The notes under the pieces were generated by a model, which was not told the origin of the DNA, did not search any database, and was given only the letters and a program-made list of their open reading frames with translations. 62,501 nucleotides of DNA from Bradyrhizobium oropedii (GTDB lineage: Bacteria > Pseudomonadota > Alphaproteobacteria > Rhizobiales > Xanthobacteraceae). Positions 43,867 through 53,221 of this stretch are shown one piece after another. Location of the stretch: positions 1 through 62,501 of the forward strand of contig NZ_JACMYO010000023.1 of NCBI RefSeq assembly GCF_020889685.1, given 5' to 3'. Positions within the stretch are counted from its first letter, which is position 1. Every line of letters begins with the position of its first letter. The position numbers and the translations under genes were made by a program.

Positions 43867-45959
43867 GCGCAAGCAACACATTCATCGTCGGGCAGTGCAC
43901 TCGCGTGCGGGATTCCGTATTTATGAAGGCGCGCGCGCAGTCGGTGGACGGCACGATGCGCGACCTCACCCATACGGCGCCGTCCGAATTCCCCCCAGAG
44001 GGCGAGATCGAGCTCAAAGGCGCGCGGGCGTTCCTCAAACAGGACGATTGGGCGATCGCGAAGCCCGTGCTCGACGGGCCGCCGCGGCGCCAGCGCTGGG
44101 TGTCGCCGACGGCGAAGAAGCTTCTGCCGTTCGAGGATTTGAGCGGGCTGGCGGGACCGGAAGCGGCCCGCAGGCTTCTGGTGGAGACCGGCGTCCAGGA
44201 CAGCTTCGTCGGCGAGAAAATCTACCGCAGCGGCGCCGACGAAATGATCATGGTGAAGATGGTCAAGTCGGAGGACGGCAGGACGCGAGCGACGTCGGCG
44301 GACATGACACGGCTGCCCGTGTATGGCTTCGACGCATCGAAGGTCCTCGCCATTCCGACCCCCGGCGGCTCCATCTCGCTGATGGAGAAGAACCATCAGT
44401 CGCCGGAGCTCAGGCTCGCGAACTGGGCGAGCGACGCGCAATACGTCGAACGGATCGTCCGGGACGCGCTGGCCGGCGACGACGAAGAAGGAAAGGCCAA
44501 AGCTGCGGTAGCCGCCACGCTTCTCGCGCACGCGGGAAGGCTGGAGGCCCTGCTGTCCGGTGCCGGCGAACCGGATCCGAATGTCGCGCAGGAGATCGCC
44601 AGATCCCGGCGCCTCGGCGAGGTCGTGACGTCCCGGCCAGCGCTGGTCGAGGGCTTCATGAAGGCGCTTCGGCGTGAGCCTGCGATCGCGTCCCGCATCG
44701 ACGACGAAATCGCACGGCTCACCGCGAACGCGGTCGACGCAAAGCGCGCCGCGTTGACCGCAGAGCTTACGGCGTCTATGGAGGCCGAATTCGCGGCCAT
44801 CAAACGAGAGCGCAGCGCGAAGCTCGAGGCCGAGCTCCGGGACTTCGAGAATTCCAGCCTGCAGGACCTTCAGACGAAGCTGGACGCCAAGCAGGACTCG
44901 GCGCTGTCGGCGATCGAGCTCCAGAGGTCAGGCCTGGAGAAGGCCGTCGAACAACTTCAGAGGTCGCGCGACGAACTGGACGAAGCCAGGCGCGCGAAGA
45001 TCGAGCAGCTCGAGGCGCTCGATGCGGACATCACGCGTCTGTCCTTGGACGCGGTGGACCGCAAGGCCGACCTCGATCGCCTTCTCCGCATGGAGCAGGT
45101 TCTGCAAGACGCTGGCGACCGCTCCAAGGCGCCAGTTGCCCAGCCGCAGCAGCCCCTGATGCCGCTTGCTGGCCCTTCGCCGTCCGCGAGCCCGCTTTCG
45201 GCCGGCGCGATTTCCGGTTGGCTGAAGGAGTCGCAGATGCTGACCGACGCGGGACGGCGCGGCGTGGCGCGCCTCGCCGCTTTGGTCTTGAGCGGCGGCG
45301 TGCCGATCGTCGACGGCCCAGAGGCCGACGACGTGCTCGACATCCTGGCATCCATGCTGGCGGGAGGCGCCGCGACGACGTTCGACTGCGACCCGACTGT
45401 TATCAGCTACGACGACCTTTGGCGCCGCCCCGGCGGCGGAGAGCCGACGTCGCTCGGGCACGCGCTTTCCGACGCGCGGCAAGCCTCGACCGTTCGCCTC
45501 TGTGCGGTCCGCCGGGCCGAACTGGCGCCGTCGCAGTTCTGGATCGACACGCTGCGCCGCGCCGGCAGGCAACGAGAGTTCCCGAGAGGCTTCCTGCTGT
45601 GCGTGACGCGCGAGGGCGATGAGACCGCTTCCGAAGGACTCTCGATGTCGTTTCGCGCAGAAGGGTGGCTCGAGCGCACCGCCGGGGTTGCCGCGCTGGT
45701 GTCGGATGGCGACGAGAACTTCAGGCGGATCGTGGACCTATCGACCGTCGCGCCGGATCCGTCGGCTGCCATGACTCTCATTGGTTCCGCCGCGGTGTCG
45801 ATCGCGGACGCCCGTTGGCTGGCCACCTTCGTGCCGACCGCCAAGGAAGTGCTCAAAGGCGAGGCGGCCGGGTTCGCCAAGGAAGTGCTGGAGTCCGTTT
45901 CCGGGGGCGCGAAGCCCAATCTCAAACTGATCGGCAATGGAGGGCCGTCGCGTGCTTGA
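43863..45959 (+). CDS. druG: DruG-like coiled-coil protein of a Druantia type II system
   Basis: The 698-residue protein starts at ATG 43863, overlapping the druF stop. The first 220 residues form a beta-rich domain (VFMKARAQSVDGTMRDLTHT). Residues about 275-415 are a long coiled coil (KLEAELRDFENSSLQDLQTK and LEKAVEQLQRSRDELDEARR). A Gly/Pro/Ala linker and a C-terminal domain of about 240 residues with AALVLSGGVPIVDGPEADDV follow. The coiled coil suggests an oligomerising or signalling role. The druE ribosome binding site lies in its 3' end, so translation is coupled. Confidence 0.75.
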   Translation: MSASNTFIVGQCTRVRDSVFMKARAQSVDGTMRDLTHTAPSEFPPEGEIELKGARAFLKQDDWAIAKPVLDGPPRRQRWVSPTAKKLLPFEDLSGLAGPEAARRLLVETGVQDSFVGEKIYRSGADEMIMVKMVKSEDGRTRATSADMTRLPVYGFDASKVLAIPTPGGSISLMEKNHQSPELRLANWASDAQYVERIVRDALAGDDEEGKAKAAVAATLLAHAGRLEALLSGAGEPDPNVAQEIARSRRLGEVVTSRPALVEGFMKALRREPAIASRIDDEIARLTANAVDAKRAALTAELTASMEAEFAAIKRERSAKLEAELRDFENSSLQDLQTKLDAKQDSALSAIELQRSGLEKAVEQLQRSRDELDEARRAKIEQLEALDADITRLSLDAVDRKADLDRLLRMEQVLQDAGDRSKAPVAQPQQPLMPLAGPSPSASPLSAGAISGWLKESQMLTDAGRRGVARLAALVLSGGVPIVDGPEADDVLDILASMLAGGAATTFDCDPTVISYDDLWRRPGGGEPTSLGHALSDARQASTVRLCAVRRAELAPSQFWIDTLRRAGRQREFPRGFLLCVTREGDETASEGLSMSFRAEGWLERTAGVAALVSDGDENFRRIVDLSTVAPDPSAAMTLIGSAAVSIADARWLATFVPTAKEVLKGEAAGFAKEVLESVSGGAKPNLKLIGNGGPSRA

Positions 45960-48900
45960 CCCGATCGGCGGCTTCGAACGCATCAAGGACTTCTTCATCT
46001 CGTACGTCGAGACGGCGTTCCGCATCTCGAACCAGGATGTCGCGGCAGGGCGCCGCGAGCTGCTCGAAGGGGACGGCGCGCTCGCCACGGCACCATTCAT
46101 CGAACCCGTCCCGCGATATCGTCAATACGATGACCCGCTGGAGAAGGTGATCGACGATCCGCGCCTCTCCCATTTGTCGCGGCAGGGGCGTGAGGCGTTC
46201 GTGGAGCTGGCGTTGTCGGGCCTGTTCGACGGCAAGGACTCGAAAGGCGCCGTCAAGCGAGAGTCGAAGTACAACCCCTATATCCATCAGGTCGAGATGC
46301 TTTTCCGCGGCTCACGCCCCGGGCAGCCGGGGATCGTCACGTCCGGCACCGGTTCGGGAAAGACCGAGAGCTTCATGCTGCCGATCCTCGCGACCATCGC
46401 CAACGAGGCGGTCAAGTGGCCGGCTCCTGGGCCGGGCTTCCTGCAAGAGAGGTGGTGGGCGGGTGGCGACGCGTTCGTGCAGATGCGCCGCCACGAAAGC
46501 CAGCAGCGGCCCAAGGCGCTGCGCGCCATCATCCTGTACCCGATGAACGCTCTGGTCGACGACCAGATGGTGCGTCTGCGCCGGACGTTGGATTCCGACG
46601 AAGCCCGCGCCGTGATGGACGAGCGGTTCGCCGGGAACAGGATCTTCTTCGGACAGTACACGAGCGCTACGCCGGTCACCGGCTACGAGAAGCATCCGCG
46701 GAAGTTCCAGGACAAGGCGGAGAAGGCGAGGCGTGCGAGACGCGGCGAGCAGCTCCGCGAAGACATGCGCCGGTTCGAAAGCGACCAGGAGGCCGCCCGA
46801 GAACACGACCGGGAGGAACGCCGGAAGGCCGCGGCAGCGGGCAAGAAAGCGCCGGATGCGACGCGCTTCATCTTTCCGTCCGTGGACGGCGGCGAGATGG
46901 TGAGCCGCTGGGACATGCACCGCGCTCCGCCAGACATTCTCGTCACCAACGCCTCCATGTTGGGGACGATGCTGTCGCGCGAGGTCGAGGACAAGGTTTT
47001 CGAGGCTACGCGGGAGTGGCTGGCGAACGACCCGGACGCATATCTGTTCTTCGTCGTCGACGAGCTCCATCTCGTCCGCGGGTCCGCCGGCACGGAAGTG
47101 TCGTTCCTCATCAAGTCGCTGCTGCAGCGCTTGGGCCTCGACGATCCGAAGAAGCTCCACAAGCTCCGCATCCTGGCCTCCAGCGCGTCGCTGCCGCTGG
47201 ACGGCGACAACAGGGAGCGCAGCCTGCAATATCTCCACGACCTGTTCGCGCCGTACGGCACGAGCGTAGGTCCGGCCGACACCGGCAAGCAGGACATCGG
47301 CTTCTGGCTGGACTGCGTGGTGCCCGGAAAGCCGCACCTCGATCAGGTCAAGCTGACGACGCTGCCGACCGCGCCTTTCGAGATGCTCGTGGACGCCTCG
47401 GATCCGGAGGGCGTGCGGCTCGTCCGGGACGTCATGCCGACGAAGGAAGTGAAGGCCGCGTTGGCGTCCGTCGCGGCAGCCATCGGCCTGGACTCCGCAG
47501 ACGCAGATTTCGTGCCTAAGCTTTCAGTGCGCGCCGCCGAGATGCTGACAAGCGCATGCATCGTCGACGGAAATTTGCGGGCGACGGCCGTCGACAAACT
47601 TGCGGAAAAGCTGTTCGGCTCCAACACCGCCATGAAGGCGCTTCGCGGGCTTCTGCTCGCCCGCGCGCTTCCGGAAAGCGACGGCCATGAAGCCGAGACG
47701 CCGGTTAGGCTGCCTTCTTTCCGCTTCCATGGCTTCATCCGGAACGTCGAGGGTCTGTTCGGATCGATCGATCTCGGAAACGCCGGCGCCCGCATCGCGG
47801 ACCTCACGATGGAGCGCGGCGTCTCCCACGGCAAGCCGGCCCAAGGCGAGGTGCGGGGACGTCGACTTTTCGAACTTCTCTACTGCGAAGCCTGCGGCGA
47901 GCTCTTGCTGGGCGGACAGCGCGGATCCTCCTCCGGGAGCACCAAGGTCACCGAGCTCCTGCCTTCTGCAGCGAACCTGGAGGCCATCCCGGAGAAGACC
48001 GGGTCTGAATACTACGACAAGATGACTTGGGAGCAGTTCGCGGTGTTCTGGCCCAAGACAGCGGAGCCCCGGACTTCGGAGCGCGGCTACGATCGCTGGG
48101 ACCGAGCGTCGTTGGATCCGACATCCGGAGCCGTCACCGAGCGCGACGACGTTCCGGCCGGCCATGTCGGCGGCTACGTCTATTTTCAGACCGACGACGC
48201 AATGGAGAACGCCAAGGGAAAGCAGGTCCGGCTCAGGATGGCGCAGCCGTTCTGCTGCCCGAAGTGCGGCACGGACTATTCCCTCAGAAAGCGCACCGGG
48301 CGGGCCAATTCTCCGATCCGCGCGTTCAGGACAGGCGTCGGCAAGGCGTCGCAGATGGTCGCGACCGAGCTCTTCGAGCTGCTGCACGCGATCGGCGCTC
48401 AGGCGAAGAGCATCGTCTTCTCCGACAGCCGGCAGGACGCCGCCAACCAGTCGCTGGAGATCGAGCGGCTGCATCTTCGGGACCTTCGCCGAGAGATACT
48501 GGTTACGGCCGCGCGGGAGTGTCTCGCGGAGGCGCAGGCGAAGTACGTCAGCGATGACGAAAGGCAGCGGCTTCTCGGCGAGCTCAAGGGCGACATGAAG
48601 GCCATGATGGCGCGAATGGCCGAGTGGACCAAGATGGACGACGAGCTCAAGGACATCGACCTCGGCTCCAGGAAGATCCGTCTCGACTATCTCCTGCAGT
48701 ACGGCAGCCGGGGCGACGCGCTTTCACGCATCACGGCCGAGTTCGTCGGGCTCGGCATCCATCCGTTCGACGAGGTCGGGCGGGAAGAGTTCGGCGATAA
48801 GCCGTGGTGGAACGCTTTCGCCCGCTCCGGAGGCGTCAGTCGTTTTTCTCCGGGTCTTGCGGCGGATCAGCGGCTCGATCTCGAGAAGAAGATCATGGAG

Positions 48901-51813
48901 AACCAGTACGAGCTGGTCGAGGACGTGATCTTCGCCAACACGTTCTTCGCATTGGAGGAGACGGGGCTTGCCTATCCGTCGCTGTCGCGCGAGTCGACGG
49001 ACGAGTCCCGGAAGCTCGATGCCTGGCTGCGGGTGTTCGCGAGCGCGACCAGGGTCCGGGAGGGCAAATTTTTCGACCGCCACGACTTCTTAACCTGGGA
49101 CAAGCCGAGCGTCGTGCCGCAGAGGAACAGGGTCCGGCGGTTCGCCAACAAGGTGTTCGGCGCGTCGGTGGACGCGGGTTTGAAGCAGGTTCTCGACGAT
49201 CTCGCGTCGATTGGGCACAAGGGTGGGGTCATCGAGATCGGCAAGCTCCATCTGCGCGTGGCGGAGGCCGGCGATCCGTTCTGGCGATGCGAATCCTGCG
49301 AACGCGTCCACCTGCACAGGGGTGAGCAGATCTGCACGCGCTGTTATCTTCCGTTGCCGGACACGCAGACCGGAACCGTCGAGAGCTTGTGGGAGTCGAA
49401 TTTTCTCGGCCGGCGCATCGTCCGCGGCAGCGGCCAAGGCATCAAGCGCTTCCGCCTGAAATGCGAGGAGCTGAGCGGACAGACCGAGGATTTCTCCGAT
49501 CGCCTGCGTCGCTTCAAGGACATCTTCGTCGGGCAGACCAACGAGGTCGGGCGGCTCGCCGAAGAGATCGACATGCTGTCGGTGACCACCACGATGGAGG
49601 TGGGCATCGACATCGGGTCGCTGCAGACGGTCTACCAGGCGAACATGCCGCCGCAGCGGTTCAACTATCAGCAGCGCGTCGGCCGCGCAGGCCGCCGCGG
49701 CCAGGCGTTCTCCTTCGTCACGACCTTCTGCCGCGGTCGCAGCCACGACGCCTTCTACTTCCGACATCCGGAGTCGATCACCGGCGACGCGCCGCCGCCT
49801 CCGTTCCTTGCGGTGGACCACGACCCCATCCCGCACAGGCTCCTTCGAAAGGTCTGGCTGCGTGCCGCCTTCGCCGTGGTGAGGGACGACTGCATAACCC
49901 GCGGCGAGCCTTTCCCGGGCGACGATCTCGTGCCGCCCGACGTCCACGGCGAATACGTTCCGACCGGGCCCTTCTACGAGGCCGGCTCCTTGTGGCCGGA
50001 CAGGCTGCTGCAGGGCTTGCGCCAGACGCAGGAGATCCGGGACCGGTTCGTGAACTCCGCGGTGCTCGATGCGGCTCAACGGAAGAGGCTTCTCGCCGAG
50101 GCGACGCCGGAGAAGCTCATCGCCGAGATCATGTCAAAGAGGGAGGCGGCCCCGCGCGACAGCGCGGGCCTGGCGCAATTCCTGGCCGAGCAGGGCCTGT
50201 TGCCCATGTACGGAATGCCGACGCGCGTGCGCGAGCTTTACCTGAAGATGCGCACCAAAGGGGCTGGCTCCGAGGAAGAGCTGTCGTGGCTGTCGATGGA
50301 CCGCGATCTCGACATGGCTATCTTCGAGTTCGCACCCGGCAGCATGCTCGTCAAGGACAAGCAGAAGCACAAGGTGGTCGGCTTCACCGGCAATCTCATC
50401 GATCCCGAAAGGCGGGGAAACAAGATCGTCGTCCATCCTCCGATGACAAGTTGGATCAGCGAGTACGGGTACGTGGGATCGTGCCTTGCGTGCGGCGCCG
50501 CCACGCATGAGCGCGAGGCTCCAGCCGGCGCCGTCCGGTGCGACGACTGCCACGGCGATCTGCTTCCGGCCGACTTCCGTCACTACATCTCTCCGACGGC
50601 GTTCAGGACCGACTTCAGGCCGGAGGCCGGCGACCTCGACGAGATCGGCATCATGTCCACCAGGACCGTCGCGACGGTCGCCCGCGAGGGCAAGCCGCAG
50701 GACGTCGGCAGCATCCGGGTCCATGCCGGCGCCGGCACGACCATCATGCAGTTGAACGACGGCCGCCCGAACGAGCTGGGCGAGCAGGAGCTCTTTACCG
50801 TCGACCTCATGACCGACCAGGAGGTGGTTCAATTCCGGAAGAGCTTGCAATTGCCGATGCAGGCGATCGACCAGGAAGTCTCCATCGACCGCAAGAACAT
50901 GCGTTTCCTGAAAACCGACGACGGCGTGGGGCAGTTCGGGCTCTTCGCGAGGAAGGCCACCGACGCCGTCTTCGTCGAGGCGAGGAAGTTCAACCAGCGG
51001 CTGAACATCGACCTCGTCGCGAAGGCCGGCGAGCGAACGCACATCGCCGCGAGGGCGGCGGCGATCAGCGCGACGCATCTTCTAGTGCAGAAGGCCGCGC
51101 TCGAGCTCGATGTCGCGCCCGACGAGTTTGAAGCCCTTGAGCCGCGGCTGCGGCACGGCCGGCCGCTGCTGCAGATCGCCGATACTCTGATCAACGGGTC
51201 CGGACTTTGCCGCCGGCTTTGCCAGGCCGACGCCGGGGGACGTCCGGACATCGCGCGCATGATCGAGGAGATACTGACCGCAAAGAACGAGTGGCCGCTC
51301 GTCGACTTCATGGACGCCGATCACGAGGCGCAGTGCAACACGTCCTGCTACATGTGCATCCAGCAATACCAGAACCGCCGGTATCATCCGCTCCTGGACT
51401 GGCGGCTCGGCTTGGCCTACCTGCGCGCCATGATTGACCCCGGCTTCCAGTGCGGTCTCGATGGGAATTTTGATACCGATCCCGAGCTCAAGGGCTGGCT
51501 GCCGAAGGCGCATGCGCTGGCGGAATCGGTCGCCTCGATGCGGCCCCGGTTCTGGCGTGCGGAGCGGGCGGGGCCGATGGGGTTGCCATGCCTCGTCGAA
51601 GCGGACGGACAGGGACGGGTCAACAGGCGCCTGATCGTGATCCATCCGCTCTGGCGCGCGGATCCGACCCTCCTGACCAAGCTGGGCGTCGCGTCCCCGG
51701 GCGTCCGGACGCTCGACACGTTCGATCTCGAACGCCGGCCGCTGCGCGCGCTCGAGATGGCCGGCGAGAGGCCACCGGCGCCGCCCTTCACCGCGAACGC
51801 CGCCGCGGGTTAG
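45952..51813 (+). CDS. druE: DruE-like DUF1998 superfamily 2 helicase (hallmark Druantia gene)
   Basis: GTG 45952 is chosen because GGAGGG lies eight bases upstream; ATG 45937 is in the same frame. The 1953-residue protein has a Walker A motif, SGTGSGKTESFMLPI (about 130-145), a DExH-type motif, FVVDELHLVRGSAGTE (about 368), and ASSASLPLDGDN. Motif VI is QRVGRAGRRGQAFSFV (about 1241), after MEVGIDIGSLQ. Four zinc-type clusters lie at about residues 642, 765, 1112 and 1510 (CEACG, CPKCG, CESC/CTRC, CLACG/CDDC). The C-terminal DUF1998/MZB domain has CNTSCYMCIQQYQNRR (about 1794). Size and layout fit DruE, the gene common to all Druantia types. Confidence 0.9.
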   Translation: MLDPIGGFERIKDFFISYVETAFRISNQDVAAGRRELLEGDGALATAPFIEPVPRYRQYDDPLEKVIDDPRLSHLSRQGREAFVELALSGLFDGKDSKGAVKRESKYNPYIHQVEMLFRGSRPGQPGIVTSGTGSGKTESFMLPILATIANEAVKWPAPGPGFLQERWWAGGDAFVQMRRHESQQRPKALRAIILYPMNALVDDQMVRLRRTLDSDEARAVMDERFAGNRIFFGQYTSATPVTGYEKHPRKFQDKAEKARRARRGEQLREDMRRFESDQEAAREHDREERRKAAAAGKKAPDATRFIFPSVDGGEMVSRWDMHRAPPDILVTNASMLGTMLSREVEDKVFEATREWLANDPDAYLFFVVDELHLVRGSAGTEVSFLIKSLLQRLGLDDPKKLHKLRILASSASLPLDGDNRERSLQYLHDLFAPYGTSVGPADTGKQDIGFWLDCVVPGKPHLDQVKLTTLPTAPFEMLVDASDPEGVRLVRDVMPTKEVKAALASVAAAIGLDSADADFVPKLSVRAAEMLTSACIVDGNLRATAVDKLAEKLFGSNTAMKALRGLLLARALPESDGHEAETPVRLPSFRFHGFIRNVEGLFGSIDLGNAGARIADLTMERGVSHGKPAQGEVRGRRLFELLYCEACGELLLGGQRGSSSGSTKVTELLPSAANLEAIPEKTGSEYYDKMTWEQFAVFWPKTAEPRTSERGYDRWDRASLDPTSGAVTERDDVPAGHVGGYVYFQTDDAMENAKGKQVRLRMAQPFCCPKCGTDYSLRKRTGRANSPIRAFRTGVGKASQMVATELFELLHAIGAQAKSIVFSDSRQDAANQSLEIERLHLRDLRREILVTAARECLAEAQAKYVSDDERQRLLGELKGDMKAMMARMAEWTKMDDELKDIDLGSRKIRLDYLLQYGSRGDALSRITAEFVGLGIHPFDEVGREEFGDKPWWNAFARSGGVSRFSPGLAADQRLDLEKKIMENQYELVEDVIFANTFFALEETGLAYPSLSRESTDESRKLDAWLRVFASATRVREGKFFDRHDFLTWDKPSVVPQRNRVRRFANKVFGASVDAGLKQVLDDLASIGHKGGVIEIGKLHLRVAEAGDPFWRCESCERVHLHRGEQICTRCYLPLPDTQTGTVESLWESNFLGRRIVRGSGQGIKRFRLKCEELSGQTEDFSDRLRRFKDIFVGQTNEVGRLAEEIDMLSVTTTMEVGIDIGSLQTVYQANMPPQRFNYQQRVGRAGRRGQAFSFVTTFCRGRSHDAFYFRHPESITGDAPPPPFLAVDHDPIPHRLLRKVWLRAAFAVVRDDCITRGEPFPGDDLVPPDVHGEYVPTGPFYEAGSLWPDRLLQGLRQTQEIRDRFVNSAVLDAAQRKRLLAEATPEKLIAEIMSKREAAPRDSAGLAQFLAEQGLLPMYGMPTRVRELYLKMRTKGAGSEEELSWLSMDRDLDMAIFEFAPGSMLVKDKQKHKVVGFTGNLIDPERRGNKIVVHPPMTSWISEYGYVGSCLACGAATHEREAPAGAVRCDDCHGDLLPADFRHYISPTAFRTDFRPEAGDLDEIGIMSTRTVATVAREGKPQDVGSIRVHAGAGTTIMQLNDGRPNELGEQELFTVDLMTDQEVVQFRKSLQLPMQAIDQEVSIDRKNMRFLKTDDGVGQFGLFARKATDAVFVEARKFNQRLNIDLVAKAGERTHIAARAAAISATHLLVQKAALELDVAPDEFEALEPRLRHGRPLLQIADTLINGSGLCRRLCQADAGGRPDIARMIEEILTAKNEWPLVDFMDADHEAQCNTSCYMCIQQYQNRRYHPLLDWRLGLAYLRAMIDPGFQCGLDGNFDTDPELKGWLPKAHALAESVASMRPRFWRAERAGPMGLPCLVEADGQGRVNRRLIVIHPLWRADPTLLTKLGVASPGVRTLDTFDLERRPLRALEMAGERPPAPPFTANAAAG

Positions 51814-52246
51814 CCCCGGCCAGATCGAAAAGTCGTTGAAGGATGCGGTCCAGCTTTGCCGCATCCTTCACCTGACATTCCCAGATGATGGCGCTTCGCC
51901 ATCCGGAGCGCTTCAGAAGCCGGCGGGCCGCCTTGTCCCGCCGCGCGTTTCGTTGGAGCTTCTCGGTCCAGTAGTCCGCGTTCGTTTTCGGCAGGCGCGC
52001 GCGCTCGCAATGATGCAGGTGCCAAAAGCATCCGTGAACGAAAAGGACGGTCTTCCATCGCGGAAAAACCAGGTCGGGCGTGCCGGCAAGGTTGGCGTCG
52101 TGGATCCGAAAGCGCAGCCCGAGCGCATGCGCGGCCTTGCGCACGGCGATCTCCGGCTTCGTGTTCCTCGAGCGGATCTGCGCCATCGTCCACGACCGAA
52201 GCGACGGATAGCTATCCTTCGGACGCCCCGTCGCGGCCCCAGCCAA
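51788..52246 (-). CDS. vsr: very-short-patch repair endonuclease Vsr, intact
   Basis: TTG 52246, preceded by AAGG, gives 152 residues, the usual Vsr length; the frame is open up to ATG 52312. Seen are MAQIRSRNTKPEIAVRKAAH, LGLRFRIHDANLAGTPDLVF with the catalytic Asp, VLFVHGCFWHLHHCERARLP with the His/Cys zinc-binding residues, and WRSAIIWECQVKD. Vsr repairs T:G mismatches caused by deamination of 5-methylcytosine. It converges on druE and overlaps its 3' end by 26 bases, so it is closely tied to the methylase-containing operon. Its role is to limit mutations at methylated sites. Confidence 0.9.
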   Translation of the reverse strand: MAGAATGRPKDSYPSLRSWTMAQIRSRNTKPEIAVRKAAHALGLRFRIHDANLAGTPDLVFPRWKTVLFVHGCFWHLHHCERARLPKTNADYWTEKLQRNARRDKAARRLLKRSGWRSAIIWECQVKDAAKLDRILQRLFDLAGANPRRRSR

Positions 52247-52257
52247 TTTGCGGGCCT

Positions 52258-52525
52258 TCAGGTGATGCCGCCTAGGACGTGCTCGGACAGGTGCTCTGCG
52301 ATCGATTGCCATTGGCCGTCCTCATAGCCGTCGGTGAAGGCGCTTTCGAGGCCGCGGGAAGGGCGGCTCCGAGCAGATCGGCCGGCTTCCCGACGAGGCT
52401 GGTCAGCCTGCCGGCCAGGCTGGGGTGCTCAAGACGCGCGACGGTTTGGCGCAGGCTTCGCGATCCTCGAAGGCGATCTCGGCGGCTTCTAGCGGGCCCA
52501 GGCTGGCTTGATGGCCCTCCACCAT
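52258..52525 (-). pseudogene. EcsC-like protein fragment
   Basis: The minus strand reads VEGHQASLGPLEAAEIAFED, then RLEHPSLAGRLTSLVGKPAD, LLGAALPA, and in another frame SAFTDGYEDGQWQSIAEHLS, ending at TGA 52258. The phrase LEHPSLAGRLTSLVGKP resembles the EcsC domain. Frame changes are present and the start at about 52525 is arbitrary. The assignment is weak. Its end overlaps the proposed vsr translation start. Confidence 0.35.
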
Positions 52526-52697
52526 GGAGTGATGAACGACACGGACAGCGGGGGTTCCCCCGTGCCAACCGTCCGAACCTCCGAGGGACCTTGGAAGGAT
52601 CGCGACCGCTTATGCCATATTTCCGTGCCGACACCTTGTCCGGCCGTAGCGACTCACCCTAACCACGCGCTGGCAACCGCAGGACCTCGAACGAACA

Positions 52698-52856
52698 ATG
52701 CCCGGCCGACACATCGAACTACCGAAGACCGGTTATGCCATCGAAATCGACGGAATACTGAAGTCGCAGTTCAGCACCAAGAAAGGCGCGGAGGATGGCG
52801 CCATCGAGCTCAAGCGTCGCTTTCCCAAAGGTCCGAATCCGCATCTACGATGCTGA
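52698..52856 (+). CDS. small hypothetical protein, probably frameshifted at its end
   Basis: The 52-residue frame from ATG 52698 reads RHIELPKTGYAIEIDGILKS, QFSTKKGAEDGAIELKRRFP. A second frame continues with RIRIYDAEAQTRFDPPA up to about 52887, which looks like the true C-terminus. A one-base change near 52830 may have shortened the protein. No function is assigned. Confidence 0.5.
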   Translation: MPGRHIELPKTGYAIEIDGILKSQFSTKKGAEDGAIELKRRFPKGPNPHLRC

Positions 52857-52887
52857 GGCCCAGACGAGGTTCGATCCGCCGGCGTGA

Positions 52888-53191
52888 CGAGCCGTTGTAC
52901 GAAAGCATGGAGCAGGGTGCCCCTGCCAATCTCCTGCCTGCTCGCATCTGCTGAAGCTCGCCGCGCTGCATTAACCCGCCCAGACCGCTCGCCGTGCCGA
53001 ACGCCTCGGCCCACTTACGCCGATCGTCCCGACCTCGGACAATGACCATAAGGCCGAAGCAACCGCAGATAATCGGCCCGTCAAACCTGAGAAATTCCAC
53101 GCTCTGGAGACCGATTTAGACAACCGGTGCGGGGCCTTAGGGAAGAAGCAAATCAAGTTGGACAAGAAGCAAAGTGTTTTGGATTTTGCAT
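52888..53191. other. gene-free stretch
   Basis: ORFs on both strands are short or random. I see no RNA gene or clear signal. It is probably degenerate island DNA. Confidence 0.4.
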
Positions 53192-53221
53192 AACACCGCC
53201 ATGAAGGCGCTTCGCGGGCTT
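53192..53221 (+). repeat. 30-bp exact copy of an internal druE segment
   Basis: The bases AACACCGCCATGAAGGCG and the following CTTCGCGGGCTT are identical to 47623-47652 inside druE. The copy ends at the first base of a palindromic recombination-like site. No further druE homology flanks it on either side. Confidence 0.85.

Noticed and set aside
46312..47337. Minus-strand 341-codon ORF opposite druE
   Set aside because: Antisense of the helicase core in high-GC DNA, with no motifs of its own.
40086..51813. DISARM or BREX as the identity of the defence operon
   Set aside because: DISARM has separate helicase (DrmA) and DUF1998 (DrmB) proteins plus a PLD nuclease (DrmC); here helicase and DUF1998 are in one large protein and no PLD motif is seen. 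BREX would need PglZ and BrxC, which are absent.
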